Shown: positions 44,659 through 53,990, counted from the first letter of the stretch. The stretch: DNA of 64,000 bases from Methanomassiliicoccaceae archaeon (GCA_034928305.1 JAYFOZ010000003.1:62001-126000); one strand, 5' to 3'. Notes: a model not told the origin generated them from the letters alone. Numbers and translations: made by a program.

Positions 44659-45326
44659 GCGGATGCGACCTCCTCATATTTGGGCTCCAGCCCGAATATC
44701 TGCGGCCTGGTGTCTGCGAGGTACTTGGCAAACATGGAGAAGATTATTCCCTCGATGAACGCCAAGGGTATCTGCGTTATAGCAAATATCGTCATAAAGT
44801 CGATAAACGCCGTTCCGTAACCTGCTGCGCTCCCGAAGGCCAATGTAAGCTGCAACGCCGTAACTATGTATGTTACAAGATCGGCCACCAAGGCCGCAAA
44901 GAACATCGAAACGGGCACGCCGACTTTCGCACGCCTGAGGGTATGCCATATAAGAAAAGCCACCGCAGGCCCTGCTATTCCCATAGAAAATATATTCGCG
45001 CCCAGCGTAGTTATTCCCCCGTGTGCCAGAAGCAATGCCTGGAACACCAAAACGATGGTCGCAAGGAAAGCAGTGCACGAAACGCCGTAGAGCACTGCGG
45101 AGAGCCCTGTTCCGGTAGGATGCGAACTTGAACCGGTCACAGACGGCAACTTAAGCGATGACAGCAGAAAGATGAATGCGCCCGAAAGAGCTATTATCAT
45201 CTTCTGTTCCGGGTTCTCTCTTATGACCTGGGTTATTTTCTTTATTCCAAAAAATACGATCGGCAACGATATTATGAACCATACCAGACACCATTGCCAT
45301 GGCAGGTAACCTTCCATTATATGCAT
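44655..45326 (-). CDS. cbiM: Cobalt ECF transporter substrate-binding subunit
   Basis: The 223-residue protein starts MHIMEGYLPWQW. In CbiM/NikM the N-terminal Met-His forms part of the metal site, so the start at 45326 is fixed; AGGTGA lies just upstream. The remaining sequence has about six or seven membrane helices, with the conserved SSSHPTGTGLSA segment. It captures Co2+ (possibly Ni2+) for the corrin and F430 pathways. It is the first gene of the transport operon. Two copies of the tetrapyrrole palindrome flank its TATA box (TTATAAAT, about 45417-45424). Confidence 0.94.
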   Translation of the reverse strand: MHIMEGYLPWQWCLVWFIISLPIVFFGIKKITQVIRENPEQKMIIALSGAFIFLLSSLKLPSVTGSSSHPTGTGLSAVLYGVSCTAFLATIVLVFQALLLAHGGITTLGANIFSMGIAGPAVAFLIWHTLRRAKVGVPVSMFFAALVADLVTYIVTALQLTLAFGSAAGYGTAFIDFMTIFAITQIPLAFIEGIIFSMFAKYLADTRPQIFGLEPKYEEVASA

Positions 45327-45394
45327 TTCATCTCACCTTTTCCTAGAGCGAAAACTCTCCCGAACCCCACGGATGTACCGCTACCAAATCGTAA

Positions 45395-45409
45395 TGGATG
45401 ATATATCCA
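45395..45409. promoter_or_regulatory. Tetrapyrrole palindrome at the cbiM transcription start
   Basis: TGGAT-GATAT-ATCCA (5-5-5 arms) lies about 25 bases downstream of the cbiM TATA box, where transcription should start. It is the weaker of two sites here. Confidence 0.5.
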
Positions 45410-45426
45410 GCTACATTTATAATACG

Positions 45427-45443
45427 TTGGATTGGTAATCCAA
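45427..45443. promoter_or_regulatory. Tetrapyrrole palindrome upstream of the cbiM TATA box
   Basis: TTGGAT-TGGTA-ATCCAA has perfect arms, which extend by G/C on each side. It directly precedes TTATAAAT of the cbiM promoter, at the place of the BRE element. Confidence 0.65.
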
Positions 45444-45453
45444 CCTATATCGT

Positions 45454-46038
45454 TCAGACCTCGCCTTTGTAGTATATCATGGCGTTGCATATCGCCGCGG
45501 CGATGTTGCTTCCGCCTTTCCTGCCCCTGGCAACGATGAATGGAATTCCCGCTTCGGTGATTAGCTCCTTAGCCTCGACGACATTGACAAACCCGACAGG
45601 TACGCCGATTATCAGCACCGGCTTCACTTTGCCTTTCTTAATCATTTCATCAAGTTGGATCAGAGCTGTGGGAGCGTTTCCCACCACGAATATGGTGTCG
45701 CCGCTCAGTGCCGCTCCGCGTTCCATGGAAACGGCCGCTCTGGTGCATCCTCTGGCCTTCGCCTCGGCTAACACCGATTCGTCGCTTATGAAGCAATATG
45801 CGTTTCCTCCATAGGATGTAAGACGGCTCTTGTTTATTCCCGAATATGCCATCTTTGTATCGGTTACGATGTTTGCTCCCGCCCTAATGGCCATAATACC
45901 AATTTTAGCCGCTTCCTCTGAGAAGGTGAGATTTTCGGCATAATCGAAATCCGCCGACGTATGGATACACCTCTTGACGATGGAAAACTCCGGCTCGGGC
46001 CATGTACGGCCACCGAGCTCAGATTCGATGATCTCCAT
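45454..46038 (-). CDS. cbiC: Cobalt-precorrin-8 methylmutase
   Basis: CbiC moves a methyl group from C11 to C12 to give cobyrinate. Family blocks are KRCIHTSADFDYA, GANIVTDTKMA, GNAPTALI and GVPVGFVN. The annotated frame from the ATG at 46038 gives 194 residues. The bases just above it, in frame, encode a sequence (KPEDIEKRS) that looks like the normal N-terminus of the family, but no ATG, GTG or TTG is present before the stop shared with cbiH. The true start may thus be a rare codon such as ATT at 46071. It is the last gene of cbiL-F-H-C. Confidence 0.92.
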   Translation of the reverse strand: MEIIESELGGRTWPEPEFSIVKRCIHTSADFDYAENLTFSEEAAKIGIMAIRAGANIVTDTKMAYSGINKSRLTSYGGNAYCFISDESVLAEAKARGCTRAAVSMERGAALSGDTIFVVGNAPTALIQLDEMIKKGKVKPVLIIGVPVGFVNVVEAKELITEAGIPFIVARGRKGGSNIAAAICNAMIYYKGEV

Positions 46039-46092
46039 GCTCCTCTTCTCGATATCTTCCGGTTTTACAATTTCAAATGCCGTAAGATCACC

Positions 46093-46827
46093 TCAGATGC
46101 TGTATCCCCTGGGTGTGATGATCCACCCATTCGAAGTATATGTCTGTGAGTTGCCGACGGTAACTATGGAGAACATATCCACCTTCTCGTACTGGATGTC
46201 TCCCAGCGTGGTGATCGTCTTCTCCTGCCCTTCGCGCCCAGCATTGCGAACGATACCTACAGGAGTCTCGGGCGACCTGTATTTCATGAGAATCCCCGCG
46301 GCCCGAGAGAGATAGTCTTTACGCGTTTTGCTGCGCGGATTGTAAAGGCACACTATCATATCTGCCTGCCCAGCACAGTCAACGCGCTTCATTATGAGGT
46401 CCAACGGAGTCATCAGGTCAGATAGGCTTATTATCGCCATATCGTGCATGAGGGGCGCTCCAAGGACCGAAGCTGCGGAGGAGGCCGCCGTAACTCCCGG
46501 GACCACTTCGATATCGATATCGGCTTTCATCTCCTCGATGAGCTGATAGACTATTCCCGCCATGCCGTATATCCCTGAATCTCCGCTACTGACCATGGTC
46601 ACGTTCTTGCCGGACAAAGCATCTTCTATTGCCGATCTGCATCTGTCGACCTCCTTCATCATCCCAGTCGCTTTGAACTGTTTTTCCGGAAAATATTCTC
46701 TGAGAATATCCACATATGTCGTATATCCTGTGACTATATCGGCGGCCTCTATCGACTTCGCGGCCCTGAATGTCATGTCGTCCTTCGAACCTGGGCCGAA
46801 CCCGACCACCGTGAGTTTTCCTTTCAT
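46093..46827 (-). CDS. cbiH: Cobalt-precorrin-3 C17-methyltransferase
   Basis: This 244-residue SAM-dependent tetrapyrrole methyltransferase has GFGPGSKDDMTFRA at the start, SSGDSGIYGMAG for the substrate loop, and VVPGVTAASSAASVLGAPLMHD (shown in two parts in the protein) for the ring contact. It methylates C17 with ring contraction. The start ATG is at 46827, one base after the cbiF stop; a longer frame lies inside cbiF. Confidence 0.92.
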   Translation of the reverse strand: MKGKLTVVGFGPGSKDDMTFRAAKSIEAADIVTGYTTYVDILREYFPEKQFKATGMMKEVDRCRSAIEDALSGKNVTMVSSGDSGIYGMAGIVYQLIEEMKADIDIEVVPGVTAASSAASVLGAPLMHDMAIISLSDLMTPLDLIMKRVDCAGQADMIVCLYNPRSKTRKDYLSRAAGILMKYRSPETPVGIVRNAGREGQEKTITTLGDIQYEKVDMFSIVTVGNSQTYTSNGWIITPRGYSI

Positions 46828-46828
46828 C

Positions 46829-47587
46829 TCATTCCTCCGTTCCTTTGCGGTATTCTGTGGTGAAGCTCTTATCATAAAGCTTGGAAAGACTGTATTCATC
46901 ACCGAGGAAGTCCCCCACTACCGTGAGGGCCGTCTTCTTTATTCCGGCATCTTTGACCTTCTTAGCTATATCTTTTAATGTGCCAGTAACTATCTTTTGC
47001 TCTGGCCAGCTTGCTTTATAGACAACGGCTACGGGAGTTTTATCGGTGTATCCGCCGGCGATAAGCTGCTGGGACATTTCCTCGAGGAAGCCCACGCTCA
47101 AGAATATCACCATGGTAGCGCGGTGTTTCGCCAGGTCCTGAAGCCTTTCTCCCGGGGGCATCGGCGTACGGCCCTCCATTCTTGTGAAAATAACCGTCTG
47201 ACTGATATCGGGAAGGGTGTATTCCTTTTTCAGTGCGGCCGCAGTAGCAAAGGCCGAACTTACTCCCGGAACGACCGTGCTTTCAATGCCTAAGTGGTCC
47301 AGACGATCTATCTGCTCCCTTATAGCGCCGTATATTGCGGGGTCGCCCGTGTGGACGCGGGCGGTGCTCAGGCCTTTGGACTCTGCATCCTTCATTACCT
47401 CGATGACCTCGTCCAGATTCATCTCCGCACTGTTGTAGATCCTGGCACCATTTTTTGCCCCGTCTAGGACGGCGGGATTTACCAAGGAGCCTGCATATAT
47501 TATCACGTCGGCCGAATCGATTACTTTCTTTCCTCTGATGGTCAGCAGTTCGGGGTCGCCGGGACCCGCTCCGATGAATGTTATCAT
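46829..47587 (-). CDS. cbiF: Cobalt-precorrin-4 C11-methyltransferase
   Basis: This 252-residue enzyme of the same fold has FIGAGPGDPELLTIRG, the HTGDPAIYGAIREQ loop and VVPGVSSAFATAA. It adds the C11 methyl group in the anaerobic corrin pathway. It overlaps cbiL by four bases and precedes cbiH by one base, so the genes are one translational unit. The alternative CobM (aerobic) name is excluded by the CbiG/CbiD context. Confidence 0.92.
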   Translation of the reverse strand: MITFIGAGPGDPELLTIRGKKVIDSADVIIYAGSLVNPAVLDGAKNGARIYNSAEMNLDEVIEVMKDAESKGLSTARVHTGDPAIYGAIREQIDRLDHLGIESTVVPGVSSAFATAAALKKEYTLPDISQTVIFTRMEGRTPMPPGERLQDLAKHRATMVIFLSVGFLEEMSQQLIAGGYTDKTPVAVVYKASWPEQKIVTGTLKDIAKKVKDAGIKKTALTVVGDFLGDEYSLSKLYDKSFTTEYRKGTEE

Positions 47588-48297
47588 TCTTCCTCACCAT
47601 TCCTTTTCTTTACGATTACCGTGGTGAAGTAACCATATTTCCGCCCGAGATCGATCGGGCCGATATACTCTCCTTCCATCCCTATGTTGCTTATCACCGT
47701 GGCATTATCTTCACTTAGACCGTGTTTCTTCATGACTTCTAAAAGGATATCCATGGAATTCCAAGCCTTCATGACCACTATGTTCTCGAATCCCGAGATT
47801 GCGGACTCCAGCGAGGTGTTGTTGTTTTTTGCCAATGACACCACAGCAAGACCTTCGTTGCCGATCATGAGCGGTATCCGGGCCTTTGCCGCACCGCTGC
47901 AGAACGAAGGTATCCCCGGGACGACTTCTGTTTCGTATCCCAAATTCTTGATCTCTTCGTCGACATACATGTAAGTGCTGTATACCCCTACGTCGCCCAG
48001 CGTGACCATGGCTACGTCCGAGCCCTCTTCCAGGATTCCGGCGAGCTCCCTTACGGCATCGGACCTGCATTTCCTGCGGACACGGTCGTCAGGGTCCATA
48101 TTGAACAATAACTCTATAATGCGCTTTCCCGAAACATCTACCGCGCCCCTGACTATCTCGAGCGCCGTGCTGTCCTCTCCTCTCCTGTTGACCGGATAGG
48201 CTATGGCTGCGGCTTTCTCCAGCATGCACTTCGCTTTAACCGTTAATAATTCCGGGTCGCCGGGACCGACGCCTATGCCGAATAATTTTCCTGCCAT
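47584..48297 (-). CDS. cbiL: Cobalt-precorrin-2 C20-methyltransferase
   Basis: The 237-residue methyltransferase starts MAGKLFGIGVGPGDPELLTV and has MVTLGDVGVYSTYMY and VPGIPSFCSGAA. It methylates C20, the first step after cobalt insertion. GGGAGA lies eight bases upstream of the ATG. It is the first gene of cbiL-F-H-C and is divergent from cbiD; the 183-base region between them holds two tetrapyrrole palindromes. Confidence 0.92.
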   Translation of the reverse strand: MAGKLFGIGVGPGDPELLTVKAKCMLEKAAAIAYPVNRRGEDSTALEIVRGAVDVSGKRIIELLFNMDPDDRVRRKCRSDAVRELAGILEEGSDVAMVTLGDVGVYSTYMYVDEEIKNLGYETEVVPGIPSFCSGAAKARIPLMIGNEGLAVVSLAKNNNTSLESAISGFENIVVMKAWNSMDILLEVMKKHGLSEDNATVISNIGMEGEYIGPIDLGRKYGYFTTVIVKKRNGEEE

Positions 48298-48351
48298 TCG
48301 AATTCTCCCGTAAATATCCTACGACACAGGCAAGAGTTGCGGATATTTAAG

Positions 48352-48368
48352 TTGGATGGTACACCCAA
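48352..48368. promoter_or_regulatory. Tetrapyrrole palindrome at the cbiL promoter
   Basis: TTGGAT-GGTAC-ACCCAA has one mismatch and is extended by G/C outside. In the cbiL direction it directly precedes the TATA-like TTAAATAT (48343-48350). Confidence 0.6.
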
Positions 48369-48447
48369 CTCAAAAAAAATGTCATTGATAAAACTCGAAC
48401 ACTTTTATTATATCCAACATACGTTTTACCAAGGCAATCGTTATAAT

Positions 48448-48464
48448 TTGGATATGACATCCAA
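48448..48464. promoter_or_regulatory. Tetrapyrrole palindrome at the cbiD promoter
   Basis: TTGGAT-ATGAC-ATCCAA is a perfect palindrome ending 16 bases before the cbiD ATG. It would overlap the transcription start region of cbiD. A lone half-site ATCCAA lies at 48412-48417. Confidence 0.65.
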
Positions 48465-48480
48465 CCCTATCTGGTGAATT

Positions 48481-49632
48481 ATGGCGCATAATGTGATCGA
48501 TAACAGAATGTACATCGATGTCGGAGGGAAAATGCTCCGCAGGGGATATACCACCGGAACCTGTGCGACCGCCGCTTCGAAGGCCGCGGCGGAAATGCTG
48601 ATCGCCGGAGGGGACGTTCTTTCTGTGACGGTCATTACACCTAAAGGGATTGTTCTGGACCTCCCTATTGAAGACATAACCCGTGGCGACGGGTGGGTGC
48701 GGTGCGCTGTCAGGAAAGACGGCGGGGACGATATCGACGTCACGGATGGTTCGCTCGTCTACTCGGAAGTACATCTGGCAAGGTCCGGAATAAACATCGA
48801 CGGTGGACAGGGAGTGGGAAGGGTCACTAAGAAGGGGCTCGACCAGCCCGTCGGCGCCGCAGCAATAAACCGAGTGCCCAGAAGTATGATATCCGAGGCC
48901 TTGGAAGGCATTCGCATGACGCTCGGATATAACTATGGATTCTACGTAGTAATATCTATACCTAATGGTCAAGAACTTGCGAAAAGGACGTTTAATCCGC
49001 GTCTCGGAATCGAAGGAGGGATATCGATACTAGGTACCTCCGGAATAGTAGAGCCTATGAGCGAGAGAGCTGTGGTCGAAACTATAAAGGCTGAAATGAA
49101 CGTCAGAAAAAATGAAGGATGCAGATATCTGTTGGTTGTCCCGGGGAACTACGGCGCAGGATATATCGGATCTATAGGCGGCCTTGATCCGGAATCCGCA
49201 GTGAAATGCAGTAACTTCGTCGGTGAAACATTGGATCATGCCTGTGAACTGGGTTTCGAGGGATTGCTTTTAGTGGGAAACCTAGGAAAACTGGTGAAAC
49301 TGGCAGGGGGCGTAATGAACACACATTCGCGCGAGGCGGACGCCAGAATGGAGATCCTTGCCGCAAACGCGGCACTGTCCGGAGCATCCGTCGATACGGT
49401 CCGTAAAATAATGGAATGCATCTCGACCGATGATGCGCTCGACGTTTTGGACAGGGATGGGGCGATCCCATTGACGATGGACCTCATATCGAAAAAAATT
49501 GAATTTTATATGAACCACCGCACAGGCGGAAGAATAAAATGCGGAGCGTTCGTATTTTCATCGAAATATGGCCTGATAGGCGGTACCCCTGGGGCCGCCG
49601 ACCTGCTGAAGGCAATGGGTGGGACGCTATGA
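48481..49632 (+). CDS. cbiD: Cobalt-precorrin-5B C1-methyltransferase
   Basis: This 383-residue enzyme has the CbiD N-terminal block RRGYTTGTCATAASKAAAEM and later GTSGIVEPMSE and NLGKLVKLAGGVMNTHSR. It methylates C1 after loss of the two-carbon fragment by CbiG. It starts the plus-strand operon cbiD-G-JET-A. Its stop overlaps the start of cbiG (ATGA). Confidence 0.93.
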   Translation: MAHNVIDNRMYIDVGGKMLRRGYTTGTCATAASKAAAEMLIAGGDVLSVTVITPKGIVLDLPIEDITRGDGWVRCAVRKDGGDDIDVTDGSLVYSEVHLARSGINIDGGQGVGRVTKKGLDQPVGAAAINRVPRSMISEALEGIRMTLGYNYGFYVVISIPNGQELAKRTFNPRLGIEGGISILGTSGIVEPMSERAVVETIKAEMNVRKNEGCRYLLVVPGNYGAGYIGSIGGLDPESAVKCSNFVGETLDHACELGFEGLLLVGNLGKLVKLAGGVMNTHSREADARMEILAANAALSGASVDTVRKIMECISTDDALDVLDRDGAIPLTMDLISKKIEFYMNHRTGGRIKCGAFVFSSKYGLIGGTPGAADLLKAMGGTL

Positions 49633-50663
49633 TCTATATCGTGGCTTTCTCGGCCAAAGGATGTTCGACAGCAGCGAATATATCCCGGACACTTGAAGAA
49701 AAAGAGTTCCGCTTATTCTCCAAGACCTCGGGAGACTCGCGTTGCGAGAAGATCGATGTTCCAATATCCGAATGGACCGGGGCCGCTTTCCAAGAGGCGG
49801 AGGGCATTGTCTTTGTAGGGGCCGCGGGCATAGCCGTAAGGGCGATAGCTCCCCATCTCAAAAGTAAGATGACGGATCCGGCCGTTGTGTGTGTCGACGA
49901 GCTGGGCAGATACTGCATCCCGCTTTTATCGGGACACATTGGCGGCGCCAATATTCTGGCGCACAGCATTGCTTCCGCCATAGGCGCAGAGCCCGTGATC
50001 ACTACCGCGACCGACATCAACGGCAAGTTCTCGGTGGATTCGTTTGCTGTCTCCCTGGGAATGAACATCGAGAACATGACGCTCGCCAAGGATGTCTCCG
50101 CCGCCGTATTGGACGGCAGGTCCGTAGGACTGAAAAGCGACTATCCTATCCATGGCGACATCCCGCATTGCCTCACTCCATCGGAAGGCGGGGACATTGG
50201 AATTTACATCACATCCAGCTTTGAAAAAGAACCATATATGAGGACTTTGCGCCTTTTCCCGAAAAACCACATACTGGGGATAGGATGCAGAAAGGGAACC
50301 CGCAGGGAAGACATAGAGAAACTGGTATTGTCCGTGCTGGATTCCGCGGACGTATCGATCAATAGCGTAAGGATGGTCGCGAGCATCGATATTAAAGAAG
50401 ACGAAGAGGGGCTCGTCAAGTTTGCCGCAGAAAATAAGATCCGTACTGTATTCTACTCGTCATCGGAACTTAACATGCTCCCGGACATCGGATATTCAAA
50501 ATCTGATTTTGTCAAAGGTACGACCGGAGTGGACTGTGTATGCGAGAGGGCAGCGATGGCGGCCTCGCACGGAGGCGAACTAATCATAAAGAAGACCAGC
50601 GATGGCGGCGTGACCGTGGCGGTCGTAAAGGAACCTTTCTCGGCGGATTTTGGAGATGAATGA
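49629..50663 (+). CDS. cbiG: Cobalt-precorrin-5A hydrolase
   Basis: The 344-residue protein has the CbiG N-terminal and middle domains (GAAGIAVRAIAPHLKSK, LSGHIGGAN) and the C-terminal domain with LGIGCRKGTRREDIEKLV. It opens the delta-lactone and releases acetaldehyde, the defining step of the oxygen-independent route. The start is the ATG at 49629; a longer frame from 49539 is inside cbiD. It ends two bases before the next gene. Confidence 0.93.
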   Translation: MIYIVAFSAKGCSTAANISRTLEEKEFRLFSKTSGDSRCEKIDVPISEWTGAAFQEAEGIVFVGAAGIAVRAIAPHLKSKMTDPAVVCVDELGRYCIPLLSGHIGGANILAHSIASAIGAEPVITTATDINGKFSVDSFAVSLGMNIENMTLAKDVSAAVLDGRSVGLKSDYPIHGDIPHCLTPSEGGDIGIYITSSFEKEPYMRTLRLFPKNHILGIGCRKGTRREDIEKLVLSVLDSADVSINSVRMVASIDIKEDEEGLVKFAAENKIRTVFYSSSELNMLPDIGYSKSDFVKGTTGVDCVCERAAMAASHGGELIIKKTSDGGVTVAVVKEPFSADFGDE

Positions 50664-50664
50664 T

Positions 50665-52644
50665 ATGATTGGTAGAGCATTGGTGTTTGCCGGTACCACG
50701 GAGGGGCGCGAGATAACGGAATTTCTTGCCCGTAACGGAATAAAAGTCACGGTCAGCATGGCGACAGAATACGGAATGACGGTCATAGAGGAAAGCGAGA
50801 ACGTCAGAGTCGACAGCATACGCGGAGTTATGGAAATGGCAGAGGAGATGAAAGAATACGACGTGGTCGTCGATGCCACACACCCGTACGCCGTCCGCAA
50901 ATCCGCCCATATAATGGAGGCCTGTGACATCAGCGGTTGTCCCCTCATACGCATAACAAGGCCTGAAAGCATCAGTAATAAACAGTTTGTCACCGTGCCG
51001 GACACCAGATCCGCTGCCGAATTTTTGATCGGTAAAGAGGGCAACATTCTAGTGGCCACAGGAAGCAACGAACTGGCAGAATTTACATTGATTCCCGAAT
51101 ACAGGAAAAGAGTTTTCGCAAGGGTCCTTTCCATCCCTTCCGTCGCAGAAAAATGCTCCCGTCTAGGCTTCGAAGGAAAGAACCTGATATGTATGGAGGG
51201 TCCCTTCTCTGAAGAACTGAACTATGCTATGCTGAAACATGTCGATGCCGAGTATCTCGTCACCAAGGATTCCGGCAGCGCGGGGGGGTTCGATGAAAAG
51301 ATCGCGGCCGCCGCAAGAGCAGGAGTCAAAGTAATAGTTATCGGGCGTCCGTCAGAGGAAGATGGTGTTGCTCTGGAGGAAGCGGAAGAGATACTTTTGA
51401 AGGTATTCTCGATCCGAGAACCGAAAATCGGCAAACGCCTCGTAACCATCGTAGGGATAGGCGTCGGAAACACAGACGGCATTACGTTCGAAGTGCTCAA
51501 CGCGATTGCGGATGCAGACCTGGCGATAGGCGCCTCCAGGATGCTGGAGTCCGTAGATACAGGCAATGCAGACACATATGTAGAATATCGTTCCGATAAA
51601 ATTGCCGACTACATAGACAGTAACGTTCATTACCGTAAAATCATAGTACTGATGTCTGGAGACACGGGATATTACAGCGGGACCAAGGGACTTATCGACA
51701 GACTGGACCATAATAAGCTCGAAGTCAGAGTACTGCCCGGAATATCGTCGGTTTCGTACTTCTTTTCAAAGATCGGGACTTCGTGGGACGATGCTTTTTT
51801 GACCAGTGCCCACGGCAGGGACTGCAATCTCGTTGGACTTGCGAAACGCCACAAAAAGGTCTTCACCCTGCTCAGCGGAGAAGATTCGGTCCGGAGAATG
51901 TGTTCCGAACTCGTCGACTACAATATGGGCAACGTAAACTTGACCATAGGTCAGGATTTCGGGACTCGGGAAGAGAAGGTCACAGTTGGAAAACCGCATG
52001 ACCTCCTCGACGAGGAATTCGGGGTGCTTTGCGTAGCTCTCATAGAGAACCCCGAGGCTTCGGATAAAAATCCCATAAGTATGCCGGATGACGATTTCAT
52101 AAGAGGCGATGCTCCTATGACCAAGAGCGAGGTCCGTTCCCTGTCGGTGGCCAAGCTTAAACTGTGCAGTGATTCCGTGGTCTATGATGTCGGGGCCGGG
52201 ACGGGCTCCGTTTCAGTGGAAATGGCATCTGTTGCCGTATCCGGGCATGTTTATGCCGTTGAGAAGGATGATGCGGCCTCTGCGCTAATATCGCTCAACT
52301 GCAGGAAGTTTGGAACACCCAACGTCACCGTTGTCAGAGGAGAGGCGCCCGAAGCGCTTGCGGGCCTTCCTGCACCCACACATGCATTCATAGGCGGGTC
52401 GACGGGTAAACTGAAAGACGTGATGAACACATTGCTTGAAAAGAATCCAAAAATACGTATTGCGATCACTTCGGTCACCTTGGAGACCATGGCTGAAACC
52501 GCGCGTTGCATGAAGGATCTGAACGTCATAGAAGAAGAGACTCTTTGCGTCAACATATCTAAAGCCAGGATCGCCGGCAGCTATCATCTGATGACGGCCC
52601 ATAACCCCGTGTATATAACATTGTGCAGGGGGAGCTCTGCTTGA
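50665..52644 (+). CDS. cbiJET: CbiJ-CbiE-CbiT three-domain fusion
   Basis: The 659-residue protein joins three enzymes. Residues 1-245 are cobalt-precorrin-6A reductase CbiJ (ALVFAGTTEGREITEFL; KDSGSAGGFDEKI). Residues about 260-455 are cobalt-precorrin-7 C5-methyltransferase CbiE (VTIVGIGVGNTDGITFEV; MSGDTGYYSG). Residues about 475-655 are cobalt-precorrin-6B C15-methyltransferase and decarboxylase CbiT (VYDVGAGTGSVSVEMA). CbiE-CbiT fusion (CobL) is common; adding CbiJ is not. I chose the ATG at 50665, with GGAGATGA about six bases upstream; TTG 50650 and ATG 50656 are alternatives. It overlaps cbiA. Confidence 0.92.
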   Translation: MIGRALVFAGTTEGREITEFLARNGIKVTVSMATEYGMTVIEESENVRVDSIRGVMEMAEEMKEYDVVVDATHPYAVRKSAHIMEACDISGCPLIRITRPESISNKQFVTVPDTRSAAEFLIGKEGNILVATGSNELAEFTLIPEYRKRVFARVLSIPSVAEKCSRLGFEGKNLICMEGPFSEELNYAMLKHVDAEYLVTKDSGSAGGFDEKIAAAARAGVKVIVIGRPSEEDGVALEEAEEILLKVFSIREPKIGKRLVTIVGIGVGNTDGITFEVLNAIADADLAIGASRMLESVDTGNADTYVEYRSDKIADYIDSNVHYRKIIVLMSGDTGYYSGTKGLIDRLDHNKLEVRVLPGISSVSYFFSKIGTSWDDAFLTSAHGRDCNLVGLAKRHKKVFTLLSGEDSVRRMCSELVDYNMGNVNLTIGQDFGTREEKVTVGKPHDLLDEEFGVLCVALIENPEASDKNPISMPDDDFIRGDAPMTKSEVRSLSVAKLKLCSDSVVYDVGAGTGSVSVEMASVAVSGHVYAVEKDDAASALISLNCRKFGTPNVTVVRGEAPEALAGLPAPTHAFIGGSTGKLKDVMNTLLEKNPKIRIAITSVTLETMAETARCMKDLNVIEEETLCVNISKARIAGSYHLMTAHNPVYITLCRGSSA

Positions 52645-53990
52645 GCCTTCCCCGGTTTATGATAGCCGCTCCGGCCAGCGGAAGCGGTAAAACGTTGATC
52701 ACATGCGGAATCCTCCAAGCGCTGGTGGATCGCGGGATGAAGGTCGCTTCGTTCAAATGCGGCCCCGATTACATCGACCCGATGTTTCACAGTCGCGTGA
52801 TAGGTACCAGGTCGAAGAACCTCGATGCTTTCTTTTGCAACGACGATATGCTCAGGTATCTGTTCGCAAGGTCTGCCGATGGCATGGACATCTCGGTAAT
52901 CGAGGGAGTTATGGGATTTTATGACGGGATCGCAGCAGCTTCCACAGAAGCGAGCTCATACGACGTGTCCGAAAAAATAGGGGCGCCCGTGATATTGATG
53001 ATAGATTGCAAAGGTACCAGCGTATCCTGTATTCCTGTAATAAACGGTTTTTTGAAATTCCGCAAAAACGGCATACGCGGGGTAATACTGAACCAGATGT
53101 CCGAGCGGATATACAAGGAGCTTAAACCTGCAATCGAACGCGAGACCGGGACGGAGGTTTTAGGATACGTTCCCAAGGTGACCGATCTGTTACTGGAAAG
53201 CAGGCATTTAGGACTTGTTCTACCGAATGAGATCGAAGGGCTGAAAGCCAAACTTTCAGGGCTGGCTAAATTACTTGAAAATACTGTCGATATTGACCGG
53301 ATAATCGAAATCGCCGGCCATGCGCCTGATATCGAAGTTAATGTCCCGGTAATAAAAAAACTAAGAGAGAAGATCAGGATCGCTGTGGCCCAAGATGATG
53401 CTTTCTGTTTTACATATGAAGATAATTTGGAACTGCTGGCACAATGCGGTGCCGAGATCGTGGGATTCTCCCCTTTGACCGACAGCAAACTTCCGGAGGG
53501 AATCAAAGGACTTGTCTTATCAGGGGGATATCCAGAAATGCATGCCGAAGCTTTGAGCAAAAACAGTTCGATGCTTGAGGACATCCGTTCAAAACTTGAC
53601 GGAGGAATGCCTTGCATGGCTGAATGCGGAGGATTCATGTATCTCCACGAAGAACTTGAAGATCATGAACACAAATTCTGGCCGATGGTCGGATATATCA
53701 AAGGAAAGACCTTCAACACGCGCAGACTTACAAGATTCGGCTACGTCACCCTGGTCCCCAGCAATGGCCAGATGCTTCCTGAAAATAGCTCCATCAAAGG
53801 CCATGAATTTCACTACTGGGACAGTGAAAGCTGCGGTCAGGATTGGACAGCAGAGAAGACCTCTGGAAAAAAGTACACATGCATCCACGGTTCCGACAGA
53901 GTCATTGCAGGATTTCCCCACATATACTATTACTCGAACCCGGAGCTCCCATATTCATTCCTGAGGGCCTGCGAAAAATACAACGGATGA
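52641..53990 (+). CDS. cbiA: Cobyrinate a,c-diamide synthase
   Basis: The 449-residue CobB/CbiA enzyme has the ATP loop APASGSGKTLITCG and the amidotransferase cysteine in MAECGGFMYL. It amidates the a and c groups of cobyrinate, using glutamine and ATP. A TTG at 52641 (TTGA overlap with the preceding stop, GGGGGAG upstream) is the likely start; GTG at 52623 is an alternative. Position after CbiJET, not in the cfb operon, distinguishes it from its paralogue CfbB. It ends exactly against convergent hemD. Later corrin genes (cbiP, cbiB, cobS) are not in the window. Confidence 0.92.
   Translation: MSLPRFMIAAPASGSGKTLITCGILQALVDRGMKVASFKCGPDYIDPMFHSRVIGTRSKNLDAFFCNDDMLRYLFARSADGMDISVIEGVMGFYDGIAAASTEASSYDVSEKIGAPVILMIDCKGTSVSCIPVINGFLKFRKNGIRGVILNQMSERIYKELKPAIERETGTEVLGYVPKVTDLLLESRHLGLVLPNEIEGLKAKLSGLAKLLENTVDIDRIIEIAGHAPDIEVNVPVIKKLREKIRIAVAQDDAFCFTYEDNLELLAQCGAEIVGFSPLTDSKLPEGIKGLVLSGGYPEMHAEALSKNSSMLEDIRSKLDGGMPCMAECGGFMYLHEELEDHEHKFWPMVGYIKGKTFNTRRLTRFGYVTLVPSNGQMLPENSSIKGHEFHYWDSESCGQDWTAEKTSGKKYTCIHGSDRVIAGFPHIYYYSNPELPYSFLRACEKYNG

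Noticed and set aside
48298-48480. Cobalamin riboswitch between cbiL and cbiD
   Set aside because: No B12-box-like sequence or fold was seen; paired palindromes explain the region better, and such riboswitches are mainly bacterial.
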